Shown piece by piece: positions 1-7,758 of a stretch of DNA of 64,000 nt (positions are counted from its first letter, which is position 1; each line of letters opens with the position of its first letter). Origin of the DNA: JAFDVN01 sp964472275 (lineage in GTDB: Bacteria; Acidobacteriota; Holophagae; Holophagales; Holophagaceae); NCBI GenBank assembly GCA_964472275.1, contig CAYYJN010000003.1, positions 21,503 to 85,502 on the forward strand, given 5' to 3'. Under the pieces are notes generated by a model. It was not told where the DNA came from. It did no database searches and worked only from the letters and a program-made list of their open reading frames with translations. Both the position numbers and the translations under genes were made by a program.

Positions 1-505
1 CAACGACGACCATGTGCGCGTGCAGGGCACCGAAGCGGCACTCGGCTATACCCGCGGCGGTTACGGGGCGGAGGGCTTTGCCCGCGCGCAGGAGGCCCGT
101 GACCTGAACACGCCAACAGATCCCTACGGCACCGCGACCGTGTCCGGCCGTCCCTTCCACAGCCATGGCCTGAAGATCCATGGCGGCGGGAGCGTGCTTC
201 GCGTGGACCTCAGCTACCGCACCCTCGGCGCCACCACCCAGGTGGCGGGGCCCGCGACCCGCGGGACGGGTTTCGTGTTGCCGCTCATCAAGACGACCAC
301 CTACCAGGTGATGGACGCCACGGCGACGCTCACCTTGGGCAAGCACTGGAACCTCATCGCCCGGGGACGGAATCTGCTCCAGAAGCGCACCACCGTGGAT
401 GAATGGCTCGCGGCCAGCATGGACCAGACTCCGGACGCCTACCGCACCTACGGGCTACCGGCCATGGGACCCAACGCCTCGCTGGAAGTGATCTTCCGGT
501 ACTGA
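1..505 (+). CDS. TonB-dependent receptor, C-terminal part (5' end outside window)
   Basis: This is the end of an outer-membrane beta-barrel receptor. The frame is open from base 2 and stops at 503-505, giving about 167 residues ending in VIFRY; a terminal aromatic residue is typical of outer-membrane barrels. It resembles the end of the BtuB-like receptor at 830-2809: both contain QEARDL, a GRNLLQ/GDNLLQ strand and a final FRY/IRY. I infer paralogous receptors in tandem, both probably for cobalamin or a related chelate. The plug domain and TonB box lie upstream of the window, so the substrate cannot be read from this part. The GTG at 14 is internal and not the real start. Confidence 0.85.
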   Translation, partial: NDDHVRVQGTEAALGYTRGGYGAEGFARAQEARDLNTPTDPYGTATVSGRPFHSHGLKIHGGGSVLRVDLSYRTLGATTQVAGPATRGTGFVLPLIKTTTYQVMDATATLTLGKHWNLIARGRNLLQKRTTVDEWLAASMDQTPDAYRTYGLPAMGPNASLEVIFRY

Positions 506-544
506 ATCACCTCGCGCTTGCGGCGCGGCCCGCCTCCATGGGAG

Positions 545-760
545 GCTGGCTTCGACATCCGTGCTGGATGTTCGGGAAGCCGGTGGGAATCCGGCGCTGC
601 CCCGCAACGGTAAGCACCCCGCGCAAGCGGGAGACCTGCCCTCCGCGAAGGATGGAGGCGCAGATCCGGGACCACTGGGGCGCCGCCCTGGGAAGGACCG
701 GAAGCCGCGCAAGCGGTCGTCGCGTGTGAGCCCGGAGACCGGTCCAGCACCATCCACCAC
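545..760 (+). promoter_or_regulatory. cobalamin (AdoCbl) riboswitch
   Basis: The class hallmarks occur in order: GGGAAGCCGGTGGGAATCC from 574, GCTGCCCCGCAAC at 596-608, ACCACTGG at 671-678, CTGGGAAGG at 688-696, and GAGCCCGGAGACCGG at 728-742. A stem-loop of ACATCC/GGATGT precedes the core. The element fills the 324-base gap between the receptor ending at 505 and the next start at 830. Cobalamin riboswitches normally repress transport genes when B12 is plentiful, so it should control the receptor and the btuFCD genes that follow. The exact ends are estimates. Confidence 0.9.
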
Positions 761-813
761 CCGCCGTGGGAGCGGGGCGGAGCGCCTTCCGGCACCCGTC
801 CCGTCCCAGGCTT

Positions 814-829
814 TCATGCGGAGGCATGA
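814..829 (+). promoter_or_regulatory. hairpin presenting the ribosome binding site of the BtuB-like gene
   Basis: TCATGC (814-819) and GCATGA (824-829) form a six-pair stem with GGAG in the loop, directly before the ATG at 830. The only Shine-Dalgarno-like run, GGAGG at 820-824, sits in this hairpin. It may be part of the riboswitch expression platform acting on translation; that is an inference from position only. Confidence 0.45.
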
Positions 830-2809
830 ATGGGCGCGAGCCGTCTTCCCCTTTTCCTCATCGCAGGCGCGGCGTGCGCCTCCCTCTCCGCCGCTGACGA
901 CTCCGGCGTGCCCAAGCCCAAGGCGCCCGCCTCGGCCACGGTGACCGTCACCGCCGAAACCTCGCCGGTCGCGGTGGCGAAGACGCCGAATCAAGTCACG
1001 GTCATCACGGCGGAAGAGATCCGCCAAAGCGGCGCGAAGGATCTGGCGGAGCTGCTCCAGCGCGAACTGCCGGGCCAGCTCGTGCAGAGCGGCGGCGCGG
1101 GCACCATCGCGGATCCGCTCCTGGGCGGAACCCGTCCCCAGGACACGCTCGTGTTATTGGATGGCGTGCGGCTGGCGGACGCCACGGGCATCGGCACGAA
1201 CCTCAGCACCATCAGCCTTGCGGGCATCGCGCGGGTGGAAGTGCAGCGCGGCCCCAGTTCGGCGCTTTACGGCTCGGACGCCCAAGGCGGCGTCATCGCG
1301 CTCTACACGGACGCCGCGGTGGCGAACGGCGCGCATGGCGATTGGAGTCTCGGCTTCGGCACGAACGGTCTGGGTCACCTGGAGGCGCTGAACAGCTTCG
1401 GCTGGGAGGGCGGCGGCGCGCGCCTCGCCCTCAGCGGCGCGAAGCAGGACGCGCCCACCGACGCCGATCGTCATTACCGCGAAGGCGGCGCCTTCCTTGG
1501 CGTGAACCAGGCCCTCGGCGAGAACCACACCCTCAGCTTCGTCTACCGCGCGGCCTTCATCGGCGTGCCGCTGCCCTACAAAAGCACGGCCTTGGGATCG
1601 CCCTTCGACTACGAGCCCTCTCGCCAGGACACGGTGCGGAATCAGCAAGCCCTCGCCACGCTCCGCAGCGGCTGGGGCGCGGATTGGGCCACGGAGCTGA
1701 CGCTCGCCTACTCTGAGCAGACCCGGCTGGAGCCCAACGATTACGCCATGTTCGGCGGGCCGCCCGTCTACGCGTTCACGAGCTACGGAAGCCAAGCCAA
1801 TGTCACGCTGCATTGGAATCCTTCGCCGAAGTGGAACGCGAGCTTTCTGCTCCAGGGCGTGCAGGAGCGCGCCGTGCAGCCCGATTACGCGGGCGGACTC
1901 ACGCGCGGCGAAGGCCGCCACCTGGCCGCCGCGCTGGAACTGGCCTGGGAGCCGGTGGACGCGCTCCGGCTCGTCGGCAGCCTCCGTCAGCAGCGGGATC
2001 GCCAGGCCTTCCTCGAAGCCGTCGGCGTCCCCGACACCCAAGACAATCAGACGACGGGCAAGCTCGGCGTGAACTGGCTGCTGCTCGGCGGCTTCCGCCT
2101 CTACGCCAGCGGCGGCAGCTCCTTCAGCAATCCGCTGCTCTACCAGGTGCTCTACAACGCCGGGAATCCCGGCAGCCCGCTCCTCACCAATGAGGAGAGC
2201 CACTTCCTCCAGGCGGGCCTGGGCTGGGAGCGCGGGCCGTGGCGGACGCGCTTGGAGGCTTGGCGCACGACCATGGGCACGGTGGTGAATTTCGACTACG
2301 CGACCTTCACCTACGCCATGGGCCGCGACCTGCGCTTCCAGGGTCTGGAAGGCGCGGTGGACTACCACGCGGACCACTGGACCCTTGGCGGCTGGGCGCG
2401 AAGCCAGGAGGCGCGCGACCTCACCCTGCCCAAGGACCAGCAGCTTCAAGGCACCGCCGTCATCCGCCGTCCCTTCTTCGCCTTCGGCCTCAAGGGCGAC
2501 GCGACCATCGCGGCCTTCCGCGCCGGGCTCGCCTGGAGCTGGCAGGGCCCGCGCTACGACTACTTCGGCGGCTTTCCCGGCGTCTACGGCCCGGGTCGCG
2601 TCCACTTCAATGATCTGAGCGCCAGCCTCGCGTGGGATTTCCAGAAGGACATGAGCCTCGCGCTGCGGGGCGACAACCTGCTGCAGCCCAAGCTCAGCGT
2701 CGCCGAGTGGCGGGCCGGAACCACCAACTTCGAGAATGACGCCTATGGGATCTTCAACTATCCCGCGCCGCCGCCCACGGTCAGTCTGGAGTTCCGGATC
2801 CGCTACTGA
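830..2809 (+). CDS. btuB: BtuB-like TonB-dependent vitamin B12 receptor
   Basis: This is an outer-membrane receptor for TonB-driven uptake, 659 residues. Residues 1-21 look like a signal peptide (LFLIAGAACASLSA). A plug domain follows: TPNQVTVITAEEIRQSGAKD, LVLLDGVRLAD, then VEVQRGPSSALYGSDAQGG, the standard plug signature. The rest is a barrel ending in LEFRIRY. Specificity for cobalamin is inferred from the riboswitch upstream and the BtuFCD-type transporter whose first start overlaps this stop by one base (TGATG). A corrinoid or siderophore relative is possible on sequence alone. Confidence 0.88.
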   Translation: MGASRLPLFLIAGAACASLSAADDSGVPKPKAPASATVTVTAETSPVAVAKTPNQVTVITAEEIRQSGAKDLAELLQRELPGQLVQSGGAGTIADPLLGGTRPQDTLVLLDGVRLADATGIGTNLSTISLAGIARVEVQRGPSSALYGSDAQGGVIALYTDAAVANGAHGDWSLGFGTNGLGHLEALNSFGWEGGGARLALSGAKQDAPTDADRHYREGGAFLGVNQALGENHTLSFVYRAAFIGVPLPYKSTALGSPFDYEPSRQDTVRNQQALATLRSGWGADWATELTLAYSEQTRLEPNDYAMFGGPPVYAFTSYGSQANVTLHWNPSPKWNASFLLQGVQERAVQPDYAGGLTRGEGRHLAAALELAWEPVDALRLVGSLRQQRDRQAFLEAVGVPDTQDNQTTGKLGVNWLLLGGFRLYASGGSSFSNPLLYQVLYNAGNPGSPLLTNEESHFLQAGLGWERGPWRTRLEAWRTTMGTVVNFDYATFTYAMGRDLRFQGLEGAVDYHADHWTLGGWARSQEARDLTLPKDQQLQGTAVIRRPFFAFGLKGDATIAAFRAGLAWSWQGPRYDYFGGFPGVYGPGRVHFNDLSASLAWDFQKDMSLALRGDNLLQPKLSVAEWRAGTTNFENDAYGIFNYPAPPPTVSLEFRIRY

Positions 2810-3645
2810 TGCGCGCCTTCCTCGCCTGCCTCTGCCTCAGCGTCCTCGCCTTCGCGGGGACGCCGAGGCGTATCGTCTCCCAGACCGTCGGCACGGATGA
2901 GATGCTCATGGCGCTCGCCGACCCCGGGCAGATCGCGGCCTTGAGCGTCCTCGCGCGGAACCCGGACTACTGTTCGGATACTGATAAGGCCGCGCGTTTC
3001 CCCCAGCTCGCGGCGTCGGACGCCGAAGCCATCCTGCGCTTCCACCCGGATCTGGTGTTGATGGCCTCCTATTCGCGCGCTGAGACCGTCGCTCAGATCC
3101 GCCGCGCCGGCGTGCCCGTGATCCTCATCGAGCACTTCGACACCTTTGAAGACACCTGCGCCGATCTTCGGATCATCGGTCAGGCCACCGGCCACGCGGA
3201 CCGCGCGGAAGCTCTCATCGCCTCGCTCCGGGCGCGCGTGGCCGCGTTGGGGGCGCGCCTCGCGGGCGTGCGCGCGGCGCGATTGCTCGCGCCCTCCGCC
3301 TACGGCTACATCGCGGGCAAGGATACGACTTTCGATGATCTCTGCCGTCACGCGGGCGCGGTGAATGTGGCCGCCGAGGCAGGGCTCGAAGGTCACGCGC
3401 CGATCCCGGCGGAGAAGGTGCTCGCGTGGAAGGTGGACTTCCTCGTGCTCGAAGGCGTGGAGGGCGCGGGTCGGGGCAAGGCCCTCGCCCGCGTCCGCCA
3501 GCTTCCGCCCTTCAAGTACACGGACGCCGCGATTCAAGGCCGCTGCGTGCTGCTGCCCGAGGCGCTGCTTTCCACCGTCAGCCAGCATCGGGTGGACGCC
3601 TACGAACGCCTCGCCCGCGAGCTGCATCCGGACCGCTTCCCTTGA
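2809..3645 (+). CDS. btuF: periplasmic cobalamin-binding protein of ABC transporter (BtuF-like)
   Basis: The product is 278 residues with a short signal peptide (FLACLCLSVLAFAG). The body has the helical-backbone binding-protein pattern of the BtuF/FhuD class: RRIVSQTVGTDEMLMAL near the N-terminus, DLVLMASYSRAE in the middle and VPVILIEHFDTFEDT after it. It would accept B12 from the receptor and hand it to the inner-membrane permease. The start overlaps the receptor stop by one base and its stop overlaps the next start, so the genes are translationally coupled. The FecB/siderophore family is the alternative; the riboswitch favours B12. Confidence 0.82.
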   Translation: MRAFLACLCLSVLAFAGTPRRIVSQTVGTDEMLMALADPGQIAALSVLARNPDYCSDTDKAARFPQLAASDAEAILRFHPDLVLMASYSRAETVAQIRRAGVPVILIEHFDTFEDTCADLRIIGQATGHADRAEALIASLRARVAALGARLAGVRAARLLAPSAYGYIAGKDTTFDDLCRHAGAVNVAAEAGLEGHAPIPAEKVLAWKVDFLVLEGVEGAGRGKALARVRQLPPFKYTDAAIQGRCVLLPEALLSTVSQHRVDAYERLARELHPDRFP

Positions 3646-4610
3646 AGCGCGGCGCTTGGCTCCTGATGACGGCCCTGCTGCTGGGGCTGTTGTTGGCGAG
3701 CCTGGCCTTCGGCGAGCTGCGCCTTTCGCCCTCGGAAATCTGGGAAGGCTTGCGCGGTCGGGATTCCCTCGCCCATACGGTGCTCTGGAATCTGCGGCTA
3801 CCGCGGGCCCTCGTGACCATCGCCGTGGGCGCGGGCCTCGCCGCGTCGGGCACCGTGATGCAGGCGCTCTTCCGCAACCCGCTGGCGAGCCCGGATCTCC
3901 TCGGCGTGAGCAGCGGCGGCGCGCTGGGCGCGGTGATTGCGCTCGCCTTCGGATGGGGCGCCGCGAGCCTCTACGCCGTGCCGGTCTGCGCGCTGCTGGG
4001 CGCCTTCCTCGCCGTCGCGCTGGTGCTGACGCTCGCGAAGCAGGGCGCGGGCGTGGAGCGCCTGCTGCTTTGCGGCGTCGCGCTCACGGCCTTGCTGGGC
4101 GCGGGCACGAGCTTCGTGCTGAGCCTCCACGCGGATCAATTCAGCCGCGCCAGCTCCATGGTGTTCTGGCTGCTGGGGGGGCTGGAGGATCGCACCTGGG
4201 AGCATGTGGCGATGGCGGCGCCGGGCATCCTCCTCGCCTGCCTGCTGCTGCTGCCACTCGCGCGGCCCATGGATCTCCTCGCCATGGGCGAAGGCGGCGC
4301 CCAGAGCCTCGGCGTGGATGTGAAGCGCCTGCGCCGCAAGCTCATCGCGCTGTCCACGCTGCTCACGGCGCTCGCCACGGCGGTGGCGGGGCTCATCGGC
4401 TTCGTGGGCCTCGTCGTGCCGCACTTGCTGCGTCTCCTTGTCGGCCCGGGCCACAAGCGCCTGCTGCCCCTCTCCATGCTCGGCGGCGCCTGCTTCCTGC
4501 TCGCCTGCGACCTCCTCACGCGCCTCGCGCCGGGCCAACTCCGCGTCGGCGTCGTGAGCGCGATGGTCGGCGGCCCTTTCTTCCTCTGGCTGTTGCGGAG
4601 GAAGCCATGA
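3642..4610 (+). CDS. btuC: FecCD/BtuC-type ABC transporter permease
   Basis: This is an inner-membrane permease of about 322 residues with many hydrophobic segments. Family hallmarks are LRLPRALVTIAVGAGLAASG, MQALFRNPLASPDLLGVSSG near residues 65-85, and GLIGFVGLVVPHLLR near the cytoplasmic coupling region. I chose TTG at 3642 because it overlaps the btuF stop (TTGA) and gives the usual family length; ATG at 3666 is the alternative. The open frame extends further upstream to 3426, but that part lies inside btuF and is not family-like. It works with the ATPase that starts four bases before its end. Confidence 0.88.
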   Translation: MKRGAWLLMTALLLGLLLASLAFGELRLSPSEIWEGLRGRDSLAHTVLWNLRLPRALVTIAVGAGLAASGTVMQALFRNPLASPDLLGVSSGGALGAVIALAFGWGAASLYAVPVCALLGAFLAVALVLTLAKQGAGVERLLLCGVALTALLGAGTSFVLSLHADQFSRASSMVFWLLGGLEDRTWEHVAMAAPGILLACLLLLPLARPMDLLAMGEGGAQSLGVDVKRLRRKLIALSTLLTALATAVAGLIGFVGLVVPHLLRLLVGPGHKRLLPLSMLGGACFLLACDLLTRLAPGQLRVGVVSAMVGGPFFLWLLRRKP

Positions 4611-5110
4611 CGGGCCACGGGCTGCGGGCCTCGAGCCTCGGCGTGGCGGGGCGGCTGGAAGGCGTGAGCTTCGATCTGCCCGCGGGCTGTCTCGCCGCGG
4701 TCGTCGGCCCCAATGGCGCGGGCAAGTCCACGCTGCTCCAGGCGCTGGCGGGGCTGCTGTCCCATGAAGGCGAAGTGGCCTGGCAGGGCGAAGCCCTCGC
4801 CCGCATTCCGGTTTTGGATCGAGGCCGTCGCCTCGCCTGGGTGCCCCAGGAACTGCACGCCGAATTCGGCTTCCCCGTGCGGGAGGTCATCGCCATGGGC
4901 CGCTACGCCCACGGCGATGATGACGACGGCGTGGACGCCGCGATGGACCGTCTCGACCTTCGCGCCCTCGCCCGCCGCCCCCTCACGCGCCTTTCCGGCG
5001 GCGAGCGCCAACGCGTCTTCCTCGCCCGCGCCCTCGCCACGGGCGCGCCGCTCCAGCTCTGGGACGAACCCCTGTCCCAACTCGATGTGCGCCATCAACT
5101 CGAGCTGCTC
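4607..5110 (+). CDS. btuD: ABC transporter ATP-binding protein (BtuD/FecE-like), cut by assembly gap
   Basis: The ATPase that powers the BtuC-type permease; 168 residues are readable before the N run. Walker A is GPNGAGKST at residues 34-42, the signature is LSGGERQR from residue 129, and Walker B ends in LWDEP near 154. The family usually has about 250 residues, so roughly a third is missing in the gap rather than truly absent. ATG at 4607 overlaps the permease stop (ATGA). The operon order receptor, binding protein, permease, ATPase matches a complete B12 uptake route. Confidence 0.88.
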
Positions 5111-5210
5111 NNNNNNNNNNNNNNNNNNNNNNNNNNNNNNNNNNNNNNNNNNNNNNNNNNNNNNNNNNNNNNNNNNNNNNNNNNNNNNNNNNNNNNNNNN
5201 NNNNNNNNNN
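5111..5210. other. assembly gap (100 N)
   Basis: Exactly 100 N, the conventional symbol for a scaffold gap of unknown length. The flanks share no repeated sequence, so this looks like a real gap. It removes the end of the ATPase gene and anything between that and the methyltransferase. Confidence 0.99.
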
Positions 5211-5217
5211 CGGCGCG

Positions 5218-6855
5218 ATGAACCAGCTCTTCTACGGCGACAACCTGGATGTGCTGCGCGAGTCCATCAAGGACGAGAGCGTGGACCTCGTCTACCTGGA
5301 CCCGCCCTTCAATTCCAAGCGCGACTACAACCTGCTCTTCAAGTCGCCGGAGGGCGGCGAAAGCCACGCGCAGATCGAAGCCTTCGAGGACACCTGGCAC
5401 TGGTCGGAGCAGGCGGAGCGCGAATACGCCGAGATCCTGAAGAGCGGGCACACGGAGGTCGCGGACCTCATCGCGGCCTTCCGCAGCTTCCTCGGCGAGA
5501 ATGACCTCATGGCCTACCTCGTCATGATGGCGAACCGCCTCATCGAGTTGCACCGCGTCCTCAAGCCTACCGGCAGCCTGTATCTGCACTGCGATCCCAC
5601 GGCGAGCCACTACTTGAAGCTGGTGTTGGATGCTGTGTTCGGAGTTGAGAATTTCCTAAATGAACTCATTTGGCAAAGGACGGCGGTGAAGGGCGATGCC
5701 GCGAGAAAGTTTGGATCAGTTCACGACTCGATTTTGTTTTATGGGAGGTCTGACAAATTCGATTTCAAGCCGGTCTATCTAGGGGCGGACGAAGCGTATT
5801 TGGAACGCTTTCGCTTGGACGATGGTGATGGCAGAGGTCCGTACCGGTTGGCACCCTTGGACAGTCCCAGTCCAAGGCCGAACCTCACTTATGACTACAA
5901 AGGGTATAAACCGCCTGTAAAGGGATGGCGAGTGAGTCGTGAAGTCATGGAGCAGCTTGATGCCGAAGGCCGACTGGCGTTTCCACGCAGTGCCGAGGGG
6001 AGAATCGCTAGAAAGCATTTTTTAGCTGAACAGCAAGGACGCAAAGCAGGTGATGTGTGGATTGATATTCCCCCGCTCCAAGCATCTGCGGCCGAACGCC
6101 TCGGCTACCCCACACAAAAGCCCCTCGCCCTTCTCGAACGCATCCTCAACGCCAGTTCCAATCCGGGCGATGTGGTGCTGGATCCCTTTTGCGGCTGCGG
6201 CACGGCGACCCACGCGGCGCAGAAGCTGGGGCGTCAGTGGATCGGCATTGACATCACGCACCTGGCCATCAGCCTCATCGAGAAGCGCTTGAAGGACGCC
6301 TTCCCGGGCATCCAATTTGAAGTCCACGGCACGCCCAAGGATCTCGCGGGCGCGCGCGACCTCGCGGCGCGGGACAAGTACCAGTTCCAGTGGTGGGCCT
6401 GTTCGCTCGTGGACGCCCAGCCCTTTCAAGGAAAGAAGAAGGGCGCGGATGGCGGCATTGATGGCCTCATCTACTTCGGCGATCTCGACGGCGGCAAGCC
6501 CACGACGCGCCGCGTCATCGTGAGCGTGAAGGGTGGCGGCGTGACCGTGAACCAGGTGCGCGACCTCAAGGGCGTGCTGGAGCGCGAGAAGGCCCCCATC
6601 GGCCTCTTCGTCTCGTTGGAGCCGCCGACCAAGCCCATGCTGACGGAAGCCCATTCGGCGGGCTTCTTCACGGGCGCGAACGGCAAGCAGTACCCCAAGC
6701 TCCAGATCCTCACCATCGAAGACCTGCTGAACGGCCACGCGCGGCCCCAGTTCCCCGACATGGCCATGGGCATGCTCACTTTCAAGAGGGCGAAGAAGGA
6801 GAAGCTGCCCAGCGCCGCCGAAACGCCGCTGCTTTATGAGGCCGATGAGGATTGA
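5218..6855 (+). CDS. DNA methyltransferase (beta-class order) fused to a PD-(D/E)XK-like domain
   Basis: The 545-residue protein begins MNQLFYGDNLDVL, usual for this family. Motif IV DPPF is at residues 28-31 and the AdoMet motif DPFCGCGT at 322-329, so catalytic before cofactor, as in beta-class N6-adenine or N4-cytosine enzymes. The C-terminal 150 residues carry GADGGIDG (409-416) and VIVSVKGG around K438, spaced like the metal-binding core of Mrr/PD-(D/E)XK nucleases, though serine replaces the usual acidic residue before the lysine dipeptide. No separate restriction gene is visible. Residues about 141-281, the likely recognition region, are encoded by markedly lower-GC DNA. The start lies seven bases after a gap. 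Confidence 0.85.
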   Translation: MNQLFYGDNLDVLRESIKDESVDLVYLDPPFNSKRDYNLLFKSPEGGESHAQIEAFEDTWHWSEQAEREYAEILKSGHTEVADLIAAFRSFLGENDLMAYLVMMANRLIELHRVLKPTGSLYLHCDPTASHYLKLVLDAVFGVENFLNELIWQRTAVKGDAARKFGSVHDSILFYGRSDKFDFKPVYLGADEAYLERFRLDDGDGRGPYRLAPLDSPSPRPNLTYDYKGYKPPVKGWRVSREVMEQLDAEGRLAFPRSAEGRIARKHFLAEQQGRKAGDVWIDIPPLQASAAERLGYPTQKPLALLERILNASSNPGDVVLDPFCGCGTATHAAQKLGRQWIGIDITHLAISLIEKRLKDAFPGIQFEVHGTPKDLAGARDLAARDKYQFQWWACSLVDAQPFQGKKKGADGGIDGLIYFGDLDGGKPTTRRVIVSVKGGGVTVNQVRDLKGVLEREKAPIGLFVSLEPPTKPMLTEAHSAGFFTGANGKQYPKLQILTIEDLLNGHARPQFPDMAMGMLTFKRAKKEKLPSAAETPLLYEADED

Positions 6856-6858
6856 GTT

Positions 6859-6886
6859 TCTCCGCGTCCTCCGCGCCTCGGCGGTG
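6859..6886. repeat. single arm of CACAGAGG-family intergenic repeat (degenerate)
   Basis: TCTCCGCGTCCTCCGCGCCT followed by CGGCGGTG is a GC-shifted version of the word pattern tctctgtgtcctctgtgcctctgtggtg seen in the paired arms at 39104, 54820 and 22411. No second arm is present here. It lies between the methyltransferase stop and the -10 of mtnP. Confidence 0.5.
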
Positions 6887-6888
6887 AC

Positions 6889-6894
6889 TACACT
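6889..6894 (+). promoter_or_regulatory. -10 hexamer TACACT before mtnP
   Basis: TACACT ends seven bases before the ATG at 6901, which would place transcription initiation at or next to the start codon. No Shine-Dalgarno run is seen, so a leaderless mRNA is likely. This is an inference. Confidence 0.45.
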
Positions 6895-6900
6895 GCTTCC

Positions 6901-7758
6901 ATGACACGCATCGGCATCCTCGGCGGCAGCGGGCTTTACGCAATGGAGGGTGTGGCCGTGCGCGAGCGGCGCGACATCGCCACGCCTTTCGGCGAGCCGT
7001 CCGCGCCGCTGGTGTTGGGAACGCTGGATGGAACCGAGGTCGCCTTCCTGCCGCGCCATGGCGAGGGGCACCGGCTGCTGCCTTCGGAAGTGAATTACCG
7101 CGCGAACATCTGGGCGTTGAAAAAGGTCGGCGTGGAGACGCTGCTTTCGGTGAGCGCCGTGGGCAGCCTCCAGGCCCGCCACGCGCCGGGGGAGCTGCGC
7201 CTGCCGGATCAATTTCTGGACCGCACGCAGGGGCGGAAGAGCAGCTTCTTCGGCGAAGGGCTCGTCGCCCACGCGGGCTTCGCGGAACCCACCTGCGGCC
7301 GCGTGCGCCGCCTGCTCATGGACATGGGCATCGCGCTGGCGCTGCCCATCGAGGACGGCGGAACCTACCTGAATATGGAAGGCCCCCAGTTCAGCACCCG
7401 CGCCGAAAGCCGTCTTCATCAGCGCTGGGGCGCGGACTTCGTCGGCATGACGCAGGCGACCGAAGCCAAGCTCGCCCGGGAAGCCGAGCTTTGCTTCGCC
7501 TGCATCGCCCTCGTCACGGACTACGACGCCTGGAAGGACGACGAGGCCGTGGCGACCCACGAGGTGCTCGCCGTCATGGCCGCCAATGTGAAGAAGGCCG
7601 AAGCGCTGCTGAAGGCGTCGGTCCAAAGCCTCGCCGCCGCGCCCAGATCCTGCGGATGCGGCAGCGCCCTGGCGACGGCTCTGGTGACGCGGCCCGAGAT
7701 CGTGCCCGAAGCGACGAAGGAGAAGCTGCGGCTGTTGATCGGGAAGTATGGATATTGA
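6901..7758 (+). CDS. mtnP: S-methyl-5'-thioadenosine phosphorylase
   Basis: Cleaves methylthioadenosine, the by-product of polyamine synthesis, to adenine and 5-methylthioribose 1-phosphate. The 285 residues match the family length. Motifs are ILGGSGLY at the N-terminus (phosphate binding), PRHGEGH at 51-57, MEGPQFSTRAES at 159-170, GMTQATEAKLARE at 182-194 and TDYDAW at 206-211. It stands alone between the methyltransferase and a convergent glycosidase gene whose stop follows directly. A purine nucleoside phosphorylase is the near relative; the TQATEAKLARE segment favours the MTA/inosine branch. Confidence 0.9.
   Translation: MTRIGILGGSGLYAMEGVAVRERRDIATPFGEPSAPLVLGTLDGTEVAFLPRHGEGHRLLPSEVNYRANIWALKKVGVETLLSVSAVGSLQARHAPGELRLPDQFLDRTQGRKSSFFGEGLVAHAGFAEPTCGRVRRLLMDMGIALALPIEDGGTYLNMEGPQFSTRAESRLHQRWGADFVGMTQATEAKLAREAELCFACIALVTDYDAWKDDEAVATHEVLAVMAANVKKAEALLKASVQSLAAAPRSCGCGSALATALVTRPEIVPEATKEKLRLLIGKYGY

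Noticed and set aside
455..1027. Minus-strand frames across the riboswitch region
   Set aside because: They overlap the conserved cobalamin riboswitch and the start of the receptor gene and have shadow-frame composition.
5111..5210. Possible false gap like the one at 58287
   Set aside because: The flanking sequences do not share a common end, so a real gap is more likely; the same holds for 10947-11046.
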